DNA from: an uncultured Fibrobacter sp.
Lineage (GTDB): Bacteria > Fibrobacterota > Fibrobacteria > Fibrobacterales > Fibrobacteraceae
DNA: 64,000 bases
Direction: 5' to 3'
Assembly (NCBI GenBank): GCA_947165045.1
Contig: CAMUYW010000001.1
Span: 1 to 64,000 of the forward strand
Part shown: positions 50,836 through 62,500 of the stretch, one piece after another
Layout of the letters: each line of letters opens with the position of its first letter
Position numbering within the stretch: the stretch's first letter is position 1
Notes under the pieces: generated by a model
Database searches by the model: none
What the model was told of the DNA's origin: nothing
What the model saw: only the letters and a program-made list of their open reading frames with translations
Program-made: the position numbers and the translations under genes

Positions 50836-51744
50836 ATGGAAAAGAACAAGTTTTGCTTTGAAAGGTTGCTTGCTTTCGCAACTGTAGTCCTGTCGTGCGT
50901 GTACATGTGGGGATGTTCGGATACAACTTTTGAATGGGATGAAAGGCGAAGTGGTGCGCAGGTAATGGGCTTTGTTGATGATTCGTTGGTAATGGTTGAA
51001 GATTACCGTTGTTGGAGTAAATACACTAATTATGCTAATGGTAGTTCAGATGATGATCGAGGTTGTGAAAACGCCAGGCTATGTGTTTATAATTACCGCG
51101 TACAAGAAGATGGCCCAAGGTGGTGTGATTCTTTGACCGGAAGTTATACTAATGGTATGTGGGATGGCCAATTTTCTGATTCTGTAATCTGGGGACATCT
51201 AAATGTACAACGAGAAAATTCAATCTCTTTGTGGAAAATAGGGGAAAAACCTCATAAAATATCGTTAAATCGTAATTTGGAAGGGTGCTCTGTTGTGTTT
51301 AGAGGGAATTCTGTAAAGGAATGGATGGACGGAACATTTATTGTTCGTAATGAAAAATCGTTGAATGCAGGTCATGATAGCTGCCAGTATGCTGTAATGG
51401 ATACGTTGTTGAAAACGATAACTTACAAACGTCTAGAGAAAAATTTAGAATGGATTAAGGAATGCGATGATGTAAGGGCGTGGGATGACGATGTGTATTG
51501 TCTGGCATTGGTGAATAATCCATTGGATTTATTTTTGAAAAAAAATGACATGGTTTTAGATTCTTTGTTGCAAGGAAAGCCTTATGGTTGGGCGGAATAT
51601 ACGAAAGTAGGATTTGCGGGAAATATCCTGAATTTAGGTAATAATATTTGTGAGATCGTAAACGATATTTTTCAATGCGTGGGAATTTCTATAAGAAATT
51701 CATTGGAATATAGATATAAAGATGGGACTTCTATAATTTATTAA
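50836..51744 (+). CDS. Lipoprotein of unknown function, cassette 1
   Basis: A 302-residue lipoprotein with lipobox WGC (YMWGC). The mature part is rich in Trp, Asp, Asn and Cys, with alternating beta-like segments (GFVDDSLVMVEDYRCWSKYT, MDTLLKTITYKRL), suggestive of a beta-propeller or similar fold, but no family is recognised. It resembles the lipoprotein at 52709 in signal peptide, order of motifs and size. It lies 8 bp before the broken esterase gene. AGGAG precedes the ATG. Confidence 0.7.
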   Translation: MEKNKFCFERLLAFATVVLSCVYMWGCSDTTFEWDERRSGAQVMGFVDDSLVMVEDYRCWSKYTNYANGSSDDDRGCENARLCVYNYRVQEDGPRWCDSLTGSYTNGMWDGQFSDSVIWGHLNVQRENSISLWKIGEKPHKISLNRNLEGCSVVFRGNSVKEWMDGTFIVRNEKSLNAGHDSCQYAVMDTLLKTITYKRLEKNLEWIKECDDVRAWDDDVYCLALVNNPLDLFLKKNDMVLDSLLQGKPYGWAEYTKVGFAGNILNLGNNICEIVNDIFQCVGISIRNSLEYRYKDGTSIIY

Positions 51745-51751
51745 GGGTAGT

Positions 51752-52581
51752 ATGAAAAAGTTGCTTGTTTTGGTGATGGCTTTGGCCATTGTGGGGTGGT
51801 CGATTCCTAAACCAATGGAATCTATTGACAATTACAATGTTTTGATGGTTCATGGAGCTTATGGAGCGAAGAAAGGTGTGAAAAATGCGGCTTTTGGCTG
51901 GTATGTGGAGCCTGCGCTTTCTAATACTTTTTTCCCGAATCTTGATTCTTTGCCTGATTCCCTTTTTAATGAATATCTTATTCCGTCTGCTTACGATTCC
52001 AAGGGCTTTCTTGGAGATGCGACTCTTGGGAGTTATACTAATGATGATCGTATAACATACTGGTTGAATAGACGAGTTTTTGAGGATGATTCGTCAACAA
52101 ATCCTAAGACTTCGTTATCTACAACTGGCGTTCATTTACAAATCCGGCCAATAGCTCTTTGAACAATGCGTATGAACTTGGCGTAAGAACATGGAATAAA
52201 GGTAATGGCCGTATTGGCGAAGGCGGTTTTGGTTATCGCCGTGCATTGATGGAAGAAGCACAGGAAGTGAAAGCTGTGTATGATACGTTGCATGGTCAAG
52301 CGGCCCTTGAAATTATCCGTAAAGATCCCGACCATTATCGTCAACTAGCATCTCGCTATATTCTTATTGGCCATTCCATGGGTGGTGTTGTATCTCGCGA
52401 GTATGTACAAGGAAACTTCTACAACGGCGATGTGGATAAAATCATAACGCTTGATTCGCCGCATGAAGGTACAGGTGCATTGAATATGCTAATAAAGAAA
52501 AGCATGCGTGAGGAATCCGCTCTTTGTCTTACAATGGAAAGTTTACATAAAATAACATGTATTGCTGAGGCTGTAGAGTGA
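51752..52581 (+). pseudogene. Frameshifted and truncated alpha/beta-hydrolase (paralogue of the giant protein N-terminus)
   Basis: Frame 1 (51752-52162) starts MKKLLVLVMALAIVGWS and VLMVHGAYGAKKG, then runs into unrelated sequence. The continuation is in another frame from about 52108 (NWRSFTNPANSSLNNAYELGVRTW) to 52581 and carries ILIGHSMGGVVSREYVQG and DKIITLDSPHEGTG. The shift falls between about 52090 and 52130, with no homopolymer there. The hydrolase then stops shortly after its TLDSPHEG motif, whereas the copy at 53579 continues for thousands of residues. It is either a two-lesion pseudogene or a sequencing error plus truncation. Confidence 0.75.
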
Positions 52582-52708
52582 AAATTTGACATTGGGTTGG
52601 GATGGGCTGTCGGCAAAATCTCTTATTTAATTTTGTTCGAATTATTATTTATATTTACTTTGGATATTTGTTTTCTTGTCTGTTTTAAAACGGCAAGGGA
52701 GGGACTTT

Positions 52709-53572
52709 ATGAAGGGTGGAATTTTTAGGCTGATTGGTGCTGCGATGACTGCTCTCGTATGCATAGGCATGTGGGGATGCGGGGAGGATGTCCGGTTTCT
52801 TGAATCAGGTTCTCGAAAAGATCGTGGCTTTGCTATGGTCAGTGATACAACGGCTCTTTTGGCAGTGCATTACTATGACCGTTATGAGCAGGGGTATAAT
52901 GATTGGGAAGAATGCACCAAAATGGGAATTCGTTTAGTGGATACTAGAGGCTCGGAATACTGTTATTGGGAAGGACTTGTTGACTTTTGTGGTGGTAATA
53001 TGAAGGTAGAACCGTTGAGTGATTCAACTGTCTTTTTTATGTATGGGGATCGCGATGAACAATTGGAATATTTTATTTGGAAAATAAATGAAAATCCTGT
53101 TCGCAAAAAAGCCAAGTGGCTGAATGAACATTTGCCGGTTTCTCTAAATGCTCCTATGCGTGTGTGGAAAAATGGAAAGTTCCTTTTCAATTATTACGGT
53201 AAGTTTGCTCTATTGGACACTGCAGCGAACACCATCTCGCAGATTTCGAAAGAAGAGGCTGGGTGGCCCGACGATGTGGAAGATGCTCAGTATTTTGGGG
53301 ATGACATGATGACTTTAGTTTTTATTTCAGATAACCATTGTGAGTTTGGTGTTGTAAGAAATATAATGGATACACTTGCTGTGCATAAAGAAAAATTGTG
53401 TAATTATTCTCATACAAGATTACAATTCAATCGTTTGTTTGTAAATAGAGAAAATTTTAACCACGATAATAAAAGTGACTGTATTTTTTCTATTGGTGAA
53501 AATTGGAGAATTTCCGAGAATCCAGTTGCTAAGTACTATGTTCAATATTTTAAATCCCTCGACCGGGAGTAA
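52709..53572 (+). CDS. Lipoprotein of unknown function, cassette 2
   Basis: A 287-residue lipoprotein with lipobox WGC (GMWGC), paralogous to the one at 50836: similar signal region, RGFAMVSDTTALLAVHYYDRY against GFVDDSLVMVEDY, and a late FGVVRNIMDTLAVHKE. No family recognised. GGGAGGG precedes the ATG at 52709; an ATG at 52676 is in frame without a site. It ends 6 bp before the giant gene, so lipoprotein and giant protein are co-expressed. Confidence 0.7.
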   Translation: MKGGIFRLIGAAMTALVCIGMWGCGEDVRFLESGSRKDRGFAMVSDTTALLAVHYYDRYEQGYNDWEECTKMGIRLVDTRGSEYCYWEGLVDFCGGNMKVEPLSDSTVFFMYGDRDEQLEYFIWKINENPVRKKAKWLNEHLPVSLNAPMRVWKNGKFLFNYYGKFALLDTAANTISQISKEEAGWPDDVEDAQYFGDDMMTLVFISDNHCEFGVVRNIMDTLAVHKEKLCNYSHTRLQFNRLFVNRENFNHDNKSDCIFSIGENWRISENPVAKYYVQYFKSLDRE

Positions 53573-53578
53573 ATTGAT

Positions 53579-56500
53579 ATGAATAAGAATATAATTGTCT
53601 TGTTTGTTTTGGCATGGGCTAGTGTCCTTTGGGGTGCGCTACCTATGGAGAACGTTGGTAGGTACAATATTATCCTTGTTCATGGCGCCGCTGATAGATG
53701 GGGTGGAATGGATTGTGAAAATGGTGAACGTGCGACAGGAAACTATTATAAGGAGGCTTACGAAAACCGGCAAGGGATAGTTTCGGATCCGTCTTCGTGT
53801 CGTCCAGATTCTACCGAAGTTCCTGATATTGACAATCCCGGTGCGATGAAAGATTCCGTATTTACGAGATGTGACACTGCGTATTATATTCCTTCCCGTA
53901 TTGGAGGTATAAAAAATAGGGATAAAGTAAGTTCTGCTGTTGGCATGGTTAAGGAAGTTGAACAGTTGCTGCGAGAGTCTATTTTCGATACTCCCGAAGC
54001 AACATTTCTTCAGCGTCCGTTTGTACATCCGGCAGGTTCTCCAGCAGACAATGGTGATGAAATTGGTCAGTCAAATTGGAAGGGCGAAAATAAATGTTCA
54101 GCCCGACGCTCGCTTATCGAGGAAGTCCAAGAGTTTAAAGCTAAAGGAGCAATAAAACTTGATTCATTGCGTAATAACGGTAATGTGGCAGAGTATCGCA
54201 CCATTCCTTCCCGCAATATCCTTATAGCCCATTCCATGGGAGGTGTCGCTTCCCGTGAGTATGTGCAAGGGGGTAATTACAAGCATGATGTGGATAAGTT
54301 GATTACTTTGGATTCTCCTCATAGCGGAACGTATTCGTTAGATGGCTTGTTACAAATACAATTATTGCAAGGGGCTATAGAACATTCTTCTAAGGCTTTG
54401 TCTCAAAAGGCCGTTTTGACAACTGCTTTTGGTCTTGCTACGCTTTTGTTGAATCTTGGACCTCTTGCTGATAATGTTGTGTTGAATTCTTTGGTTGCAG
54501 GCTTTATACAGGGTGATATGATGAATTTGCTTGTTGATTATGGACTAGATTTTGCTCTTTGGTTAAGGGGTGGTTTTGATTATTATAGCGATGATGCTTT
54601 GGTGGGGTATATTCAGCCAGGTTCGACGGATTTGAACAAATTGAATAATCGTAGTTGGCCAAATGATGGAACTATGTTGAGAATTCTTTATAGCGAAGGT
54701 GGTGTGACATTTGGGTCTCAGGAAGAATATGGTCAAGGTGTGATATCCGCATTTGTTCCTGATGGCATTTATGCTATGGTGAAGAATATAATCGCTCAGA
54801 TAAGTCACAATGAATTCGATAATCCTGCTTATTACAATAATATTCTTGGGTCAACGTATCTTGGATATTTAGGAGGACTTTCTTTGACCGATCAAGGAAG
54901 TTTACTTATTCCGCATTGGTCTGGTTCTGCTCAAAATGTTTTGCCCTTGAAGAATAGTGATGTTGATGTTATACGTGTTCCCTATGCAGCGAATGAGTAT
55001 GCAAGCGAATTTTATGGTGGCGAAACAGCTTTTTCTATTTGTGCTACTGCTGCGTCAACTTTGTTGCTACTTAGCTATATAGATATGTATTGGGGTGCTG
55101 CGGGACCTGCTACTAGGGCCGCCGTTGCTTTGGCTGCATCTGTGGGGATATCCTCATTTATGGTGCCGTCAACAGTGGCTGTTGCACAAGATATGATTAC
55201 GAACCATCAGAATCCGGCATTGAAAGAATGGCAAAGAAAACAATATAAGGAAAAGGTTTATTCAGGTGTTGATGGTAAGGATGAAAATTATAAGGTTTTG
55301 CTAATGGAAGATTTCCTCTACGAGCGTCCTTTCGTGAACCTGGCTCTTTCTTTGTCTGATTCCGCGTTGCGTTCTGTTGATCCCGGCTGCTACTATGAGT
55401 TGGACGATGCGAATAAACAGCAACTTTGCGAAGTGGGCCTGTACGGCAGCCGCGATTCGATTGTCGTTGACTCTGTAAAAAAGGACACGACCCATTACCA
55501 TAATGCCGTGGCCGAGAGACTTGATTCCATCGGAAATGTTGTCCGTGATTCCTCGGGGAAGGTTGTTTACGATTCCGTCTATTACGGAACCTTCGAACAA
55601 AGAAACTATGCGGAGTTCCGCAGCAGTCCGCTTAAGTTCAAGGCTGAATCAGACTGGTACAAGGTGGGCGTGAAGGTGGATCGCTGGGAACGCGTGGACG
55701 GCTTGCATCCTAATGGCGAGCCAGCTCCGAAGGGAGTTCCCATCCGTCATGTGGAACGCTACAGTGTGCCGGATATCGTGGTGACTGGCTTCATCGAGAA
55801 GTATTCCTTTGTCGTGGACGACCTGATGCCGCACCGCATGCGTCAAATCAAGATGACGTTCAACAGCAACGAAGAGGTGGCATGGGAGTGCGATATTTCT
55901 AAGGCGGAAGACGACCCGCATGCCTGTGCAGTTTACAAGCGTCTGCTCGGCAATAGCTGGGGTAATCCCGATACGACGATTGGCGACAAGGGCTATGTCG
56001 CACACCCAATCAAGAAAAATGGTCGTTTCGATTTTGAAGCTCGCAAATATTTTGACAACTTGGCCAGTATCCAAAAAGACAATCAGAACACTGTCATGAT
56101 TTCGATGGTGAACAAGATAGGGCTTTCGAATACGCAGCGGTTCTATTATCTGTTCAAGGCTACGGACAACATGCTCAAGCCTAAGTGGCCCGAACACGAT
56201 GTCGTGCTGAATGAAATCAACGGATTCAAGGCGTATGTCTCGGCGTTGGATTATCAGGGCTTCCGTGTGCACGGGGCGAGCGATGCGTTTTTCCGCGATT
56301 CGCTTGGCAACGATGTTCAAACATACAGTACGCAAGTTATGGACACGGCGATTGTCATTGGCAACAACAATTCCGAATACGTTTTTGTCTCGAAACAAAA
56401 TGACTCCAAGCCTGCCGAGGGCAAGTACCGCTGGGTCGTGAGCACGAACATCAGCAACAAGGAACTCAAGAGTTCTTCGGAACCTGACAGCAGCAAGACC

Positions 56501-59500
56501 GACAGCTACGAGGTTCATTTCAAGGTGGACCGCACGGCTCCTGCGTTCACGCTTACTTCGGATGCGATGATGAACCCCGACAGTTCCATGTTCATTACCC
56601 GCTTCAAGTGGGATGGCTCGGGCCTTTCGGATATCCGTGCGATGCGTTGGACTCTTGAAAAGGCTTCGAACGGTTCCCCGAAAACGTTCACGAAGGTTGC
56701 CGAACTCCCGGCACTTTACGATGTTGCCTCGAACGAGTTCGCTATCGCTTGGGACAAGGTTCCGCAGGATAAACGCAATGCGATGGATGATGGTTTATAC
56801 CGCGTTTCCGCTTACGCTATCGACTACGCCGTTCCTGATGAACATGCTTACCATGCGATGAACAACCTTGTAGACGGTATTTTCTCGAATCCAATGGATA
56901 CTTCTGTTTGGGCTAGTGTAGCCTCCTTTAATTTGAACGATACGACTATTTACGCCGAGTTCCGCGTGGACACTGCCGCCCCGGTACTCACGTTTCGCGA
57001 AACTAAGGCTGTCACCGCCGCCGATACTGTGAATAACGGAACTTACGTGAACTTGTCCGGCAAGTACGATTTTCTCCGCGCAAATCGCCCAGCCCGCGAC
57101 GCCGACTGGACGTATGTTTCTGCCGATAGCCTCCTGAGAATCGATTATGTTGTCAAGGAGTCACTTAACGGTCTCGATTCTGCTGCCGTGACCATCGGCT
57201 GGAACTTTGTACATCTCCCGGATACGAACGTCATCGACCGTGCTGGCGATTCCGTGTGGGTGTTTGACTCGTTGGGCGATAGTACATCCGGTTCGTGGAC
57301 CGAAATGGCGGGGCTCCGCATGGCCGACGGCGAATACAGCGTCCGTGCAATCCTTCGCGACGAGGCGAAGAACGTCCGTCATGATAATGTTCCGAAACGC
57401 GTCCGTGTTGACCGCACCGCTCCGCAGATTGTCGGGCTGACGAGTGACCATCTTGTGTATATGGATAAGGATGGCGACTTCTCCGCGACAATCCTCGTTT
57501 CCGAAAAGGCCGACATCGGCGTGAACCGCATCGGCATGCATTGCAGCTACCGCGTCCTCGGTGGTGCCGATTCCTCTTGGCATGAAATCCGCAAGGGTGA
57601 CAGCAAACTTCTCGCCAATGACACGGTGAAGTTTTCCATCGAGAAAACATCTATCGGTAATGATTCTGGAATCCGCTACCTCGAAGCCGCCTGCGTCGAT
57701 GCCGCCGGCAACGTCTCTGTGCGTACAGACCTGTTCCATGTGGGTGCTCGATTCCCGCAGATAACCTATCCGCAAGCGGATTCCGTCCAGAGCAATCAAA
57801 ATTACATCCCCATCGTGGGCGTCGCTCCCAAGACGAGTTCTGCCGATTCGCTCTCTTCTGTCTATCGCCTCCGTTATCGCATAGGGAGCGACACGACATG
57901 GAGGACTGACAAGATAAAAGTCGTCGCCGCGAACCGCTCGACAAGTGCAGACAACATTTCTCGCATATCGCAAAGTACCGAAGGCGTGCTCGGCTACCTC
58001 GAAAACGATAGTTTCGGCGATGAAGCCCTTGTCTATGTGGAACTTGCCGTCGCCTCCTGCGAAACCTGCGACGACTGGGCTGCGGTCACAACAAACGTTG
58101 TAGTGATTCCGCCGGATACGGTAAACGGCAAGCCGACCGTAGAATTCGCTGTCACCCGCAACGGAAGCAACGTGAGCACGTTCAAAGTCGATGACGGCCC
58201 CGTAGATATCTCCGTCCGCCTCAAGAACAAGTTTAACAGCAACTACATGCTCCGCGTGTATGCCGAAGATTACAAACACCGCGGAATCTTTGACGCGTCG
58301 GTCGAAAAAGTTTTCTATAACCCCTATTATGGAGATTCTGTTGATACAGCGAAGGATACTGCAATCTGGTTCTATGAAAAGGACGGCAAGTATTATCTCA
58401 AGTGGAAAAACTTGGACAAGATAAATCTGAAAGTCGGCTACAATTCTGCGAAGTTCGGCGAAACTTGCGTGGATTCTGCCGGAAAAAAGGCAACAGGCTG
58501 CTCAACGGAATATGCACCCATTAATTTTAATGCAGTTCTCGATGTCGCAAAAGCCTATCTTGCGGATTATCCCGAATGGATGCCGCCCGCGTATATCGAC
58601 AGTGCGATGACGATTAGCGATGCTACTGGCGAAATTGTCATGGAAGCGGAAGATGCTTTTCGCGTTTATGTGGAACGAAAGAATCTTCAGGATACCTCCG
58701 CGTTGAATGTTCCGGTTTACTTCGGTAAAAGCGACAATGCTGGATTCTATTGGATTACCGGAGCGGATGCTACGGTTTCGCCACTCATGACGGGTTGGAC
58801 AGTGAACCCGAATGCGTACGGTCTGAATTACCGCTGGAACGGAATTGCCACTTCGGGCGCGTATCCTTCAGGTGATATCACTTTGTATGCGGAAGTGACC
58901 GAGAATGTCCTTGATAATCCGTTTATAACTGTAGTTGAAAAGAAAATTAAAGTTGAACAGAAGAATGTAGAGCTGGTTGCGCCCAAATCGTTACCGGATT
59001 ACATTACGCTTAGGGTTGTCGATCCGAATGCGGTTGTTGTGGGTGATTCTAATAAAGTTGCGTATATGCGCGATTCCATGAAGGTTTATTTTGGCCTCAA
59101 GAATGGTGAAGCTCATGTGAAAATTAGTGTACTTGATTCAAGTAAATCGCCGGTTAGAACGCTTTTGGATTCGGCATTGAGTGCACATACAGGTGATTCT
59201 GCCTATTCCGTGATATGGGATGGAAAAGATTCTTTGGGAAACGTTCAATCAGTTGGGACATATTATATCCGATTCGAGTCTCCTTCGAATTCTTTTGCTG
59301 CCAAAAATGTTTCGTTTAAAATGAAACTGAGAAATGGAATACTTGATCAGACACCGGATGACCCGAAAGCGCCGAAGCAGTTTGGCTTTTATGTGGCCGA
59401 AGCGAAGAAGGTTGCAGACGACATCTATCGCTATGAACCGTATGCCGATTACCTTGTCGATGTTCAAATGAAGGGGTGGTATTTGCCAAATTCAAGGCGA

Positions 59501-62500
59501 TATGACCGCTTTGACGTGACAGGAAATGTATCCGGTACGCAAAAGATTCTCGGTTTCCGCCCGGAACGCTTTAGCCTCGGCATTAAGCGTCATAGAGATA
59601 CGCTGGAGATGGTGATTATCAGATTGGTTCATTCTAATGCAAAAACATATGGCTGTGGTCTTCTTTGGGATGTAAATGGAGGATGTGCTTACAACGAATC
59701 AACGTATGATGACATAAAATTGGATACTGTCAAATTTGAAAAGAGTAAAAGATTTTTTGAAGGAACGGATTTGATTCATTATAAAAATGCAGGGTTTTAT
59801 GCTCCATTTAATATACAAGATGGCACTCTTGCTGATAGCACTTATATTGACATGGTTGCTTGCTCAATGAAATCATGGAAGGCTTTTAATGAAAACAGGA
59901 ACAGTAAAAATAACCCCTCTCGTTCTGAATTTGAGCAATTGAGAGTTTTGTGCGAGTGGAAGTTGGAAGACTTGATAGGCCGTTCTAGTTATCGTTTTAA
60001 GATGCCTAGTCTTGATACAAATTCCAGGGGGCCTCAAGAGGTAAAAATGTTTTCTGATGGATTATCTGATGGTTGTACAGTTGATTCTACAAGTGGCTAT
60101 TTAGATTCTGTGTGTACATATGATAATGGCAAATATGATCCTAATAAGAAGTTATTTAATGTAAGATTGGTTACTCCACAAAGTGGTTGTTTTTTCACTC
60201 AATTTAAACCAATAAGTAGTTATATCGATACTTATTATTGGCAAAATATTCATTATGAATTTCATTTTGAAATCCCCGATTCCTACTGGAATGCGCCTTT
60301 CGGCATGGATAACCTTGTCAACCGCACGATTCGCTTTGACCATACCAACGAAACCATATTTAATAAAAATGACAAAGACGGATATTGGAATGCTGTAAAG
60401 AAAAAAATGGGTGATAGTATTACAGGTTATTTTGATGGGAACAAGTGGGGCCTGAATCCAAAGTATGGAATGCTTACCCCGTATGAAGTACAGCATCTAA
60501 TATTCTTCCCTGTCGATGTTCTTGAAAGTGCGAATGCGTTCAACTTTGACGACGAAAGTGAATACCTCAGGTATACATCAAGTTTTGAAGTGAAGTTCTA
60601 TGGCGATGATCCACCTACCCATCATTTCGTGGCTAAAATTATCGGTGACTTGGTGAATCCGCAAGATACGTTGGGGTGTGTCGTAGACACCACGAAACTA
60701 GTGATGAAGATAAAGGCGGATAATCCGTGCCAAGTCAGCGTGACTAGTGAAAATCAGGAGCTTAAGAAAACGCCTGTATTCGCGCATGGCAATGTGCATT
60801 TCTTCGTGGGCATGAACCGCTTGTGGAGCGAGACAGATAACGGACACCGCATGACAATCCCTTATCCTGCTGATGCCGCCACTTGGAATAGTGCTATTGG
60901 TGATTTGTGTAAAGATACACTGGGCTGGGAATCATATAAGAGAATAGCCGAGGGAAAGGATACCTGTTACAAGTACTATGGTTCGGGTTCCAGAGTTCAC
61001 TACTATTTCAACGACTATGGTGATAGCCTTTGGAAAATTCATTTCTTGACGGACTCATTGCACTATTTCAGGAACTACGTCAATTCTCCGGGTAGATTCT
61101 TAACGCCGGAATCAATGGATAGCTTGTTTGCTGTTGCTAAGAATGATCTCAACGGTAAGGATTTTGCGCTGAGCTATTTCCTTAATCCTGATAGCAGTGT
61201 TCCGGGAAGTACAGATTCCGAACCCGGAAGATTCTTTATCCATATGGGAACCCTCGACAGTATAAAGAGAGCGTATAGCGAAGCGGGTGTAAGTATATCC
61301 GATATAAAAATCGATATGGGTAAGTTTGACAGCAGTAGGGTTTCTTTTGATAGTGATTCCATGAATCTGTACGTAAAGGCTGAGCCGTGGACGGAACATG
61401 TCCTGTACCGCCGTACAATTGATACCTCAAGGGCTGTCCTTGAACGCCCGAATACAAGGACTCTCCCGTTGCGTGATATCTATACATTCCGTGTAGACCC
61501 GTTGTTGAACAATTGCGACAGGTCACTTTATTGCAAGATTGATACTGTTCTTGAGTTGTTGCCTAATCCGTGGATCAAGAATGCCGTTGTTGATACGGCC
61601 CGGCTTCTGCAGGTTGATTCGACTGAGCATCCGGTCCTTGAAATTTCGACAGCTCATGATTCCTCGGATCGTATAATCAGTTTCAAGGATACGGTTGTTA
61701 CGCGTCCGCCGGAACTTGTCGAAATCAGGGGCAACCTGGATACGGGGAAAATTTATTCGTTGTCGTTCCTGAATAATTCAAAGTACTACACCATTAGCGA
61801 TTCAATCAAGGTGGATTCCAATTGCGTGAAGAATTCGGCAAACGCCTGCCATCTGACTTGGTTCAACGTGAATAAATTACAGGGCCGTACGCAGTTCCTC
61901 ATGACTTGGGGCGACAAGAATGGAAACCCGACCAATGCGATGCACTTTAACATGTACGTGGGTTCGAATGTGAATTCCGCCAGTGGTGGCGTGGTGAAAT
62001 CCCTGTATGGTGACCTCTCGGTGACGTTCCCGGTAGGTTCCATCGACAAGGCCGAGGACTTTACCGTCCGTACGGTAAATGTTCAGAAGGATTATGGTTT
62101 CGGTGTGTTCAAGGACATGGCACTTACGGGGCCCGTGATGGAAGTGCTGCCGTCGATGACGTTCAAGGATACAAATAACCTTCCGCGAATCCAGATGAAG
62201 ATTTCAAAAAAAGAAATGGATGACATGAATGTGGGCCCTCAGACGCTAAGGCTCTACAAGGTCGACTTCGATAACAAACGGTTCGTGCCGCTTGAAGATG
62301 TCTTGTATGGGTTCCTGTATGCGGATGGTTCTGCAGTATCGAATGCGGGTGGAAATGGTCCGCTGAAATGCGATGGCAAAAACGATGTCGATACTCGTTG
62401 TTCCGGTAATTTCGGTTGGGAATATGTCCTTGTTTCAGCTCAGACGCGCACATTCTCCGTGTTTGTCGCGATGGATTCGCTTGCGGCTTTCGTGTCTGAT

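Noticed and set aside
52090..52160. Programmed ribosomal frameshift
   Set aside because: No slippery heptamer or following stem-loop seen, and the downstream part is truncated relative to its paralogue, so a decayed gene is simpler.
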